NCBI RefSeq assembly: GCF_964275005.1
Contig: NC_092686.1
Location: 47,552,333-47,616,332 of the forward strand
Direction: 5' to 3'
From: Diadema setosum
Taxonomy: Eukaryota > Echinodermata > Echinoidea > Diadematoida > Diadematidae
DNA: 64,000 nucleotides
In this document: piece after piece, positions 1 through 9,639 of the stretch
Numbering within the stretch: the first letter of the stretch is position 1
Layout of the letters: each line of letters opens with the position of its first letter
Program-made: the position numbers and the translations under genes
Notes under the pieces: generated by a model
What the model was told of the DNA's origin: nothing
What the model saw: the letters and a program-made list of their open reading frames with translations, nothing else
Databases searched by the model: none

Positions 1-119
1 AATAAACTGAAGAAATAAACGATAAAAAACAGAGAGCCGATAATGTTGCGACCTGAATTTTTACTGCGTTGTAACTGGAATTTTGTTATAACCATGTTCG
101 TTATAACAGGAGTACACTG
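1..119. mobile_element. end of pogo/Tigger-like element (truncated by window edge)
   Basis: Ends in a GTTATAAC-rich tract and the terminus GGAGTACACTG followed by TA. The same end, including the CGTTATAAC repeats, is seen in the element at 30556-31086. The other end lies outside the window or is lost. Confidence 0.6.
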
Positions 120-649
120 TATACCATTGTCACTACTGTATTATGCACATTGCAAAAAAAAGCTACCCTCTGTAGCATGAGTGCCCTTTGTTGTGATTTG
201 AATTCCTTTATATGTTTTATCAGTCTAGAAAGAACCGAGTGAATGTTATAAGAGCCACACTACTTTACTTTGTATATGTCAGAGGTTTCGTGCCAGTATT
301 TCTGTTCCTTTCACCTTTTGTTGAGTTTTTCTTCCATTAGATTCTTGAGGCGATATATATGCGAGAAATAAATTTCCTACCCAGACCTGTGTAAGATATG
401 TTCATGCACTATACAGATTTATGAGATGATATAAAAATGAGTTTATTTTCAGAATACAGAGGATATCTATGAAATGGTTTGGTGTGGCATACTTTTTTTT
501 TTTGAGCCGCCTTGATTGCATTTCCTGTTGTGATTGTTTTCAATAAATACTTGCTTTTTATTGCAAGAAAAATGTTTTTGCCCCATTTGTTTGAATATTA
601 ATTTGTTGGTCTCTCTGCCATTTCAGTGTTCATTAGTATACAAATTAAT
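120..649. other. no gene recognised
   Basis: AT-rich sequence. An AATAAA at about 542 on the plus strand could be the poly(A) signal of a gene that starts left of the window, but nothing else supports this. Confidence 0.3.
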
Positions 650-791
650 GAATGTTAATGAGTGCAATGGACAGAATATTTCATGAGGTGAAAGATGAAA
701 TGATCCATTCAACGAGGCGCAGCCGAGTTGAATGGATCATATTTCATCTTTCACCGAATGAAATATTCTGTCCATCGCACGAATGAAAACA
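650..791. repeat. large palindromic (foldback) repeat
   Basis: The sequence from GCAATGGACAGAATATTTCA to CCATTCAAC is repeated inverted after a spacer of about 15 bp. Arms are about 55-60 bp, with CATTCG/AATGAG at the edges. Probably a MITE or one arm of a bigger element, because further inverted repeats lie at 797-835 and 1093-1130. Confidence 0.8.
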
Positions 792-796
792 TTTAT

Positions 797-1130
797 TATT
801 TGTTTTATATAACGCCTATCATAGATCATTGTCATTTGATGTTTTAGTAATTTAGAAACAAAGAAAGAATCTGACATCGCGAGAGTGCTCACTGAGCACT
901 TTACGCTAGCGCGCTGTTGCATACACACACTGCAAACGCGAGCGTTTTACATACGCGTGTGTGTCGGGCTCTCAGCAAGCGTGCAATGGACCAAATCGTA
1001 TGGATCCAAAACTGCACGGTAAATGGATCCACAATTGCATCGATGATGACGTCATAGTGAAATGGGCCGAATGATCAATGTCAAACAACCAATCAAATGA
1101 CAAGGATTTCTTCAGGCGTTATATAATATA
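797..1130. mobile_element. probable MITE with TATATAACGCC ends
   Basis: TTATATAACGCC and ATCATTGTCATTTGATG at the left recur inverted as CAAATGACAAGG and GGCGTTATATAA at the right. The middle holds repeated ATGGATCCA motifs and a perfect TGACGTCA (CRE) at 1047-1054. Confidence 0.55.
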
Positions 1131-2094
1131 TGTTACACAACCTTCCCTTCTTTGTGTAATCTTTGTGTGATAATTTGTGTGTTCTGCTGAAAGGCGAATG
1201 CATATTTCTAACTGGATGTTTTTGTTTTGAAGGAGTTTGGAGTTACCCTCTGAGTTGTAATTTGATGATTGTATGAAATACATGGAAAATTACGTTTATT
1301 CTGAAAAAAAAAATGGAACTGAAAACAATGTACACTGCTTCACAGCAAGAATGCCAGTCATGACAGCTTTGGTAACATGCTCTCCATTTCAATGCAAGGT
1401 ACATGTATTTACATTGAGTTTGAGCAAGTACAGACGGACAGACAAACAGACAAAGGAAAAAACACTGGAACTTAATAGCTTTTTTTTTTTATTATTTGTA
1501 AGTAAAGCCCGGTGGACCCATAATTTATTGATATGACAAGTTACAAGATTTGTGACCACAAAAAGACATTTTCTTCATAAATTACTGAGTAAGGTATTGC
1601 TTGGATTCCTAAGGATTAACTTTTTGTAATGCAAAGATTAGTGAAAAAGAGTGAATACATGGCAGCTGCCATGTGAATGTCATGTGAAACATACACAACT
1701 TGCATGCTCTAGATGAACACTTGTGGATTTTCTACCTACAGACAAGCAGCTCAACTAGTACCAAAAGTAAATTTATCAGGAATGGTGTTGCTACGATCAA
1801 ATTAAATCATATTAACCATATTTCTTGGATAACTGTTCTTTCAAAGCATATTTCAGAAATGACTGAAAGATAAATTACGTCCGGATGGAATCTTGAGTAA
1901 CGGGACACACAAAAGAATATTGTACATGTATGAAAGTAAAGACAAAGTTTGGAAACTTTACCTCATCTAAAACAAAGTGATACAATGAAGCACACACATG
2001 CTGTTTTCACACTGACACCAGCCATGTGTATTGAAAGAAACACTGAAGTCCTGAATGTGGTAAGGTCTATACATGTAAATTTGGCAAAACCTTA
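1131..2094. other. no gene recognised
   Basis: AT-rich sequence with short ORFs only. Nothing identifiable. Confidence 0.4.
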
Positions 2095-2966
2095 ACTAGA
2101 AATGTCGCTACAGCGACTGGTTATACCCCCGCCAAGCAACATTTCATAAGCTTTGGTCAAAACAACATTTCATAAGCTTTGGTCAAAAAACTGAGGAAGT
2201 AGTTAAATCCGCAAGATCTTTCCTTGATCTTCTGCCATTAATATGCAGTTACCATGGCAACGTACTTTCGGGTACTGTCGAAAAATGCGTCTTGCACATC
2301 TACAACCAAAGGCACACATCTGTACCAAGTTTCATGGAAACTGAGCAAAAACTGAGGAAGTAGTTTGCAACACAAAATTTTCCATCATTTTGGCTCATAA
2401 TATGTGAGCTGTTACCATGGCAACATACTTTTTGTCACTGTCAAGAAATGTGTCATGCTGACCTATATCCTAAGACAAACATTCAATATGAATTCCATGA
2501 AAATTGGAAGAACACTGATGAAGCAGTTTTGCCATGAAGCATTTTGCCCTATATTTTACCAATAACATGCCGTTACCATGGCAACGCACTTTTTGCCACT
2601 GCGGAAATATGTGTCTTGCACATTAACATATTCAGATGAACATCTGTACCTAATTTCATAAAAATTGATCAAAAACTGTGGGAGGAGTTCGCGACGCAAG
2701 ATTTGTACCCATTTTTGCCCATAATATGCCGTTACCATGGCAACGTACTTTTGGGTACTGTCAAAAAATACGTCTTGCACATCTACAACCCAAGGCACAC
2801 ATCTGTGCCAAGTTTTATGGGAATCGGTCGAAAACTGAGGAAGTAGTTCGCGACGCAAGATTTGCAACGGACCGACCGCCCGACCGACCGACCGCCCGAC
2901 CGACCGCCCGACCGTCCGCTGATTCCTATATACCCCCTTCAAACTTCGTTTGACGGGGGTATAATG
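2095..2966 (+). mobile_element. pearl/HINE-type non-autonomous Helitron-like element, copy A
   Basis: Starts ACTAGAAATGTCGCTACAGCGACTGG, a short palindrome near the 5' end, then TATACCCCCGCCAA. Four core units of 159-163 bp follow, each with GTTACCATGGCAAC. Then comes a CGAC/CGCC tetranucleotide tract (about 2870-2920) and a 3' hairpin TATACCCCC...GGGGGTATAAT. Pearl elements of bivalves and Helentron-associated elements have this order: 5' end, 160-bp core repeats, microsatellite, 3' hairpin. A 22-bp duplication near the start distinguishes it from copy B. Confidence 0.8.
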
Positions 2967-3384
2967 ATGTTGGCTAAATGCAGTCATCATTGCAATACAG
3001 CAAGACAGGGTATGTCTTACACAGAGAATTGATCATACAGAAGATGATTCTCCCTTGAAGCTTCATTCAAACACATTAAAAATATAAATGGCATGAAGAA
3101 ATTACTTTTGCACATCACTTTGAAAAAATAACAGATTGACCCACTGACAAGACATGTATGTCTTCTATCATGATATTGTCAGCAACCCTCTCAAGTTTCA
3201 AAAGACTTAAAAATAGAGATACAGTCTTACAATATACTTTTCATCAAAACTTTTACAGGCTGGATAGCTCTCCCTAAAACATATGAAAACAATGCAAACA
3301 AAAATGATATAACCAGACTTTTGCTGCCATCTTGTGTTCAAATAAGGAGAGTGTGAACGAGCTCTGAATCCTTAGTGAGCATAT

Positions 3385-3633
3385 TGTCGCTGGGGCGACA
3401 AAACCTCGTATCTACAAAATGTCAAATGTTCAGCTGGCAGCCAAAGCACTGTATCCAATGGGATAGACATTCCTTTGACATGCTGTGGTGGCTTCATTTT
3501 TGGGGTAAGACATCTAGGATTTGGACAGGACATCACTTAACTGATTAACTGACCATTAATAAAAAAAAAAAGAAGTCATTTTTACCAAAATTGCAGATAC
3601 AAGGTCTTGTCACCCCAGCGACGATATAATACC
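3385..3633 (-). mobile_element. MITE family 1 (GTCGCTGGGGCGAC ends), copy 1
   Basis: Terminal inverted repeats of about 30 bp: GTCGCTGGGGCGACAAAACC at the left and GGTCTTGTCACCCCAGCGAC at the right. Internal sequence matches copies at 6391-6643 and 42597-42870 in the opposite orientation. No coding capacity. Confidence 0.8.
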
Positions 3634-5669
3634 CCCGTTCCAAAAAGATTTTTTCTCTTTGGTCACTCGTCGGAAGCAACAGGCTGATTAATCTGATTTC
3701 TGTTGGTTGACTATCAGGTCAGTGTCAGACATGTAGGGTGTGATCCAATGTGGAAGTCGGAGTCATCAGACTGTGAACTGATATACTTCGGTGGGTGGCC
3801 AAAAGCAAAAGACCTTGCTTCCAATGAGTGACCGATGAGAAAAAATCTCTGTGGAATGGGGGTATGACAGACATATGGAAGTTTGGACAAACTTCGCTCC
3901 TCAAAAACTAACTTGGTTTGTTGTTATCACCTTCACTACACCATACACTTCCAACTAGCAGGGTTATGCAAGTGTTCTCAATGGGTGAAGTACATAGACA
4001 AGTGAAGAGGGGAAATTACTCAAACAAGTCTTGATGCTGATTTTTATTGAGAAAGAGGACATCATAATAAAGATTAAGTAAGACACCAAGCATGTCCAAA
4101 TTAGAGTTAAGTGAGGTAGATGAAAAAAAAAAAGAGTTTTTATTACTCTTTGTTTTTGTTTTGACTGTTGTAAGACCAATATTGTCCATTTTCATTGAAA
4201 TATGTACATGTATGTGTACATATACATTCTATTTCATCATGCTGGCTTCAATGTTTTCTTGTTTTCACAGGTTACAATGTTGTAATTGCTGTAATTTCAT
4301 CGATTGTTGACAGATATATATAATGGTAATTTGGAGTAGGACCACTGCATAACTCAACTGCATGTGAAAACATATACTGCTAAATTCTAATAATTCTTTG
4401 AAACATGGGGTATAGGTGGTAAAAGAAGACATGGAATACAACATATGCTCACTAATACAGTAGTTACCTAATTAAAAACAGAATGTAAAAGATGAAGAAA
4501 TAAACGTAGTATGTACCAAATCAAATACAATATTGCCAATGCAGAATATATACAAACACTTCTCTGACAAATACATGTATCCCACACACAAACTGGTTGA
4601 TAGATATCTCACTTTCTTACCCACTGGTGTTTTCACTGAGAAAACTGATCACACAGTTCATCTAATAATTAAAAAAAAATATATAAAAAGACAAAATAAC
4701 TGAATACAAGCTATTGTTGAAGGTGACTGACACGAGAGAAAGAACACATACAACAGGGAAGTTATTTAGTGCTACAGTGATAAAATGCAGTCATGGTGAA
4801 TCAGAATCTCATCCACAGATTGAATAAGGATGAGTTGATAATACTTAAATCAATCAAAATATTATCTGTTACAATAAAGATACCATACCGGTAAGTTGAA
4901 CTGAGAGAATGGGTTATGAGACATTCATATAGTACGGCATACCATGCACAGTCAATGGAAAGATTTTTGGGGAAAAAAAAATGATGAATCAAACTGCTGA
5001 TCAAAACCATAGAATGCGTCCATCTGGTCAGGCATTGAACTGTTTGACCAACCAAATGCTCTTCACATGACCAAATATTGCATCAAAAATCAACCTTTCT
5101 GTCTCCCTAAAAATAATTGTCCTCTGAAATATTGCAATTCAATATTCAATAATGAGTGAAATCACATTGTGCATTGCACAAAGCCAGAGCACCACCTTAC
5201 AGCCTCACACTGCCAAGAAATTGAATAGCATCTGACCTACCAACAAAGATTTTGTAAAAGCAAATGGCCTTATGATAAAAGTTGGATGGAAGCATGACGA
5301 GATATTGCGGTACACCGACAAATCAGAATTGCAAAGAGTAAATAAATGATAAACTAGAGGAGCACTCTTGAGAGCGAAGACTTTCGCCAAGCATGCAGCT
5401 CATTTCCACCACTGATCTTGTTCTTACATAGAGATATCAGTGATTTCCACCCATACATACTTATAGCATTGTGTGCTGAAAGTCGCTCGATTTCCCAATA
5501 TAGAAGCCTTTGTTACGTCATAAATTCTCAGCTGTACAGCGCGCCTCACCCTAGCAGAAACTAGAGCACGCACTTTAGTGTGCGCATGCAAACCTAAAAT
5601 ATGCGCAGCCTGAACTCCAAAGTTCATTGACCCTACCTGCCAAAATATCAAAAATCCTTCATAAATTCC
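3634..5669. other. no gene recognised
   Basis: AT-rich intergenic sequence or distal 3' UTR. Only short chance ORFs. Confidence 0.4.
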
Positions 5670-5872
5670 TCAAAAATTATCGGATCACTACCAAAAGTTA
5701 ATCGTTTGGTACTTGTGTCATTCTAAACCTTTCCTGCAAGTTTCATCCCAATCCGTTAACTACTTTTTGAGTTATTTTGCACACGGACAAACTAACTAAC
5801 TAACAAACAAACAAACAAAGAAACAAACCAACGGTAGTGAAAACATAACCTCCTCCCTTGGCGGAGGTAATG
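5670..5872 (+). mobile_element. 3' relic of a HINE-type element (copy D)
   Basis: A core-like stretch with CAAGTTTCATCCCAATCCGT leads to an ACAA/AACT tetranucleotide tract at 5785-5830. The end AACCTCCTCCCTTGGCGGAGGT is a hairpin of the same type as the other three copies. The 5' end is not seen. Confidence 0.6.
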
Positions 5873-6390
5873 AAGGGCTAAGCATATGCTATTGTGCTTA
5901 TGTAATGAGTGAGAAATTGATTTGAATGGATCTTATTGGCGGGATCTCGCTATTGCTGTAACATGTATACCGGTATGCACATTGTCATCTGATGACATAC
6001 ATTACATGGACACAGTTGACTTTCTATATCAGACAGAAAGATGTGAAAACTTGGAAGAATGTGTGTTTGCTGAATATGCTTCTTCAATATTGCACCATAT
6101 TTTGACTCATGAGCAACCACTGCCTGTTAATCAAGTGTACTACAAATGAATACAGAGCTCTAAGATACAAAGTTTGAATTGAATAATAAATCAAGAAGAC
6201 ATAACTCTAGACATACTCTGAAGCTTTTTGCCCAGCCTAGCTTTCAGCTAGTATTGAAAAGAAGTTGATGGAAGACATAACTCATAAGAAGGGAACATGC
6301 ATGGTTGCACCCCCATATATCATAAAGAATACACAATTACACAAATAAACCTGTAAAGCCAACATGTACAAAATTATGAGACATACATAA
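5873..6390. other. no gene recognised
   Basis: A 75-codon open frame at 5922-6149 (plus) is the only one of note and has no recognisable features. Otherwise AT-rich sequence. Confidence 0.35.
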
Positions 6391-6643
6391 CTTCGCTGGG
6401 GCGACAAGACCTCCTATCTGAAATTTTGGTGAAAATGACTTTTTTTGATAAACAGTCATATAATTGGTTAAGTGATGCCCTGTCCAAATCCTAGCTGCCT
6501 TATTTATACAAAAAATGAATCACCATGGAAGGAAAGGTTCTCCCATTCGATACATGTACAGTGCTTTGGCTGCCATGTTTTTTTGCTCTCCTGTACATTT
6601 GACATTTTGTAGATACGAGGTCTTGTCATCCCAGCGACGATAA
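6391..6643 (+). mobile_element. MITE family 1, copy 2
   Basis: Begins TTCGCTGGGGCGACAAGACC and ends GGTCTTGTCATCCCAGCGAC. Same orientation as copy 3 (42597-42870), sharing TGAAAATGAC and CCTGTCCAAA internally. Opposite to copy 1. Confidence 0.8.
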
Positions 6644-6704
6644 GGCCTTTCAAGACTAATCATTCTATATGCGTTCTTTAGGATCAGAGCTGGTATGAGA
6701 TGAA

Positions 6705-7570
6705 ACTAGAAATGTCGCTACAGCGACTGGTTATACCCCCGCCAAACAACATTTCATAAGCTTTGGTCAAAAAACTGAGGAAGTAGTTAAATCCGCAAGA
6801 TCTTTCCTTGATCTTCTGCCATTAATATGCCGTTACCATGGCAACGTACTTTCGGGTACTGTCGAAAAATGCGACTTGCACATCTACAACCAAAGGCACA
6901 CATCTGTACCAAGTTTCATGGAAATTGGGCAAAAACTGAGGAAGTAGTTTGCACCACAAAATTTTCCATCATTTTGGCTCATAATATGTGAGCTGTTACC
7001 ATGGCAACATACTTTTTGTCACTGTCAAGAAATGTGTCATGCTGACCTATATCCTAAGACAAACATTCAATATGAATTCCATGAGAAGTGGAAGAACACT
7101 GATGAAGCAGTTTTGCCATGAAGCATTTTGCCCTATATTTTACCAATAACATGCCGTTACCATGGCAACGCACTTTTTGCCACTGCGGAAATATGTGTCT
7201 TGCACATTAACATATTCAGATGAACATCTGTACCTAATTTCATAAAAATTGATCAAAGACTGTGGGAGGAGTTCGCGACGCAAGATTTGTACCCATTTTT
7301 GCCCATAATATCCTGTTACCATGGCAACGTACTTTTGGGTACTGTCAAAAAATACGTCTTGCACATCTACAACCCAAGGCACACATCTGTGCCAAGTTTT
7401 ATGGGAATCGATTGAAAACTGAGGAAGTAGTTCGCGACGCAAGATTTGCAACGGACCGACCGCCCGACCGCCCGCCCGACCGACCGCCCGACCGCCCGAC
7501 CGACCGCCCGACCGACCGCCCGCTGATTCCTATATACCCCCTTCAAACTTCGTTTGGCGGGGGTATAATG
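6705..7570 (+). mobile_element. pearl/HINE-type element, copy B
   Basis: Nearly identical to copy A along its whole length, with the same four core units and X-box palindromes at 6832, 6995, 7156 and 7315. The GACC/CGCC tract (7455-7525) is longer. The 3' hairpin TATACCCCC...GGGGGTATAATGA is intact. High similarity to copy A suggests recent mobility or a local duplication. Confidence 0.82.
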
Positions 7571-9580
7571 AGTTTGGAAAGCCCCAAACCAGTTGCTGGT
7601 CAGGAAAAAAAATTAAAAAATTGCCATTGAGATGTGGAAAATGAGTTGGCAAATACACACACTCGATGTAACAGGTCTAACTGTATCTGGGATGTACATT
7701 CGGTACAGAGAACTTATGTTGTCCAGCCTTTTGGATGAACAGAGGAAAGGTAGAACTTATACAAGTTTTTCCTGCATGAACACAATAATAATTCCACCCA
7801 TATTTGTAGCAATCAATCCAAAAGGGCTATGAGCAAGTCTCCCATATTTAAGGTAAGTGGTCAGTCCATCAATGGTCATCCGAGTGAATCCCCTTGCATG
7901 AAACAACTATTACAAGATCCACATTGTGAGGTGGATGTTTAGATGATGTACTGTACTTAGCAGCACAGTCTCTGTCATGCTGCCCAAACAAGATGTATAA
8001 AATCTTATTTTGGATGAATTTCATGCAGAAGAAATTGTATGACCCGAATGAATTTGCTATCATGTCAAAGTCACATAGAAAATCACATCAACTACCCTAT
8101 AGGAAACATGTTCACTTATTTTCTACGACTGCTTGGAACTTACGAAGGAATATACACGTAAATCATTTTGAAATAATTTGATTGCTTTTGTCTATTGGTC
8201 TTCCACATCATTAATGATAGCGATACATTATACATTATATTCACGGTTCATTTGTAGGAATCATACAAGACACAAAGAAATATTCAATTTTTTTTTCAGA
8301 TAAAAGTTATCTGATGTATATCATGCTGCACACACCCAAATATTCCACTATCTGAAGGTGAAATTTAAAGTCAGACAAGTAGCATTCACTGTTTTCTGAT
8401 ATCTCTTCATGGTAAATGTTTGATAAGAAATCACTATCACCAGTGACTTCACATTTCCCTCCATGAATTCTAGAACTGATCACTAACAAAAAGTGACATT
8501 TGAAAGACCTAGATATCATTACAAATCGATACTGCACTATGAATGAAAAAAAAAATACAAAAGTTTAATGCACAACTTAGATGCTCTGTCCAATTTTCCC
8601 AAATATATAAAACAATTTCTTCACAAGAACAATGCCGTGTTTTGAGAAAAGGTCTTCATTCTTCGAACAAACTGTTCAGCAGATTTTTTTTCACTCCTTT
8701 GACAGCAGAGATTACATATAGCATAGACTGAATCCTGGGCAAATTCATCTTCAGTCATCATCCAAGTCAAAATAATTGCAAGTTTGTAATCACAAATGAA
8801 GATACTTGGATAGTTACAGTATGAATGCCCTTACTGAATGCCCAAAGCTGAAGAAGTACAAATTGACAAGTGATGGAAAATTATCATGCAAATTCTAGAT
8901 ATCACGTATATATAAAAGAAATAATTTGACAAGCTTTCTGACATTGTTTCAGTTTTGCAAACAAGTGAAAATCATTTTGAATCTGGGGAAACCTCCCCTC
9001 AGAATCTAATATCTGGTATTTCTGTTAACATTTACAAGTGTTGCTACCAATTACAGTAATTTGTTTTGACATCATCAGATCCAACTGATCCACAGACAAG
9101 AACATTTCTATAGCTAACATATTTTCATTCACAGTATGAAATAAAATCTGTTGACACAAGATTAACAATAATAAGCATCACAGCAAATTGCATGCTATTC
9201 AGCATTCATTTCAAGCTTGAAGTCTACAGTCTACAGTCTAGTTAGATAAACATACAGTGATCTTAAATCATGACAAAATAAGAACGCTGTAGAAAGGGAA
9301 AAAAAAAGTCACTGCTTTCGGTGGAACAAAAGACAAATTGTTCCATGTTGGAGACTTGTAAGACACAGTTCACAGGGATACCAGTTGTCCCAAACTTTGG
9401 CTGAAGCAAAGTTCATTTCCCTCTGAGTGATTTTGTTTGGTAAGATTCCAGCATACTATGTATGACTTACATTAATAAAGGCACTGTTTCACAAGGACAT
9501 ATCTCATATTCCTTTCACTTATTACTGTTGAACACTTTGACGTTTAGGAGAAACTTTGCTCCCACGTTTCTCCTCAGGGA
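7571..9580 (-). other. probable sortilin 3' UTR and downstream sequence
   Basis: AT-rich, non-coding sequence after the sortilin stop. No long credible ORF and no recognised repeat. The poly(A) site is not clear; weak candidates only. The UTR may end anywhere down to the HINE element at 7570 or beyond. Confidence 0.4.
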
Positions 9581-9595
9581 TCAGTCCAACATGTC
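9581..9595 (-). CDS. SORT1: sortilin exon 21: terminal micro-coding exon DMLD-stop
   Basis: Right after acceptor AAACCAG come GAC ATG TTG GAC TGA, which completes DSDEDMLD in phase. Human sortilin ends DSDEDLLE, so this is the expected last exon with four codons and the stop; the 3' UTR follows at lower coordinates. The pyrimidine tract upstream is the CT strand of a GA microsatellite. Confidence 0.88.
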   Translation of the reverse strand, partial: DMLD

Positions 9596-9602
9596 CTGGT
9601 TT

Positions 9603-9639
<37 letters not shown>

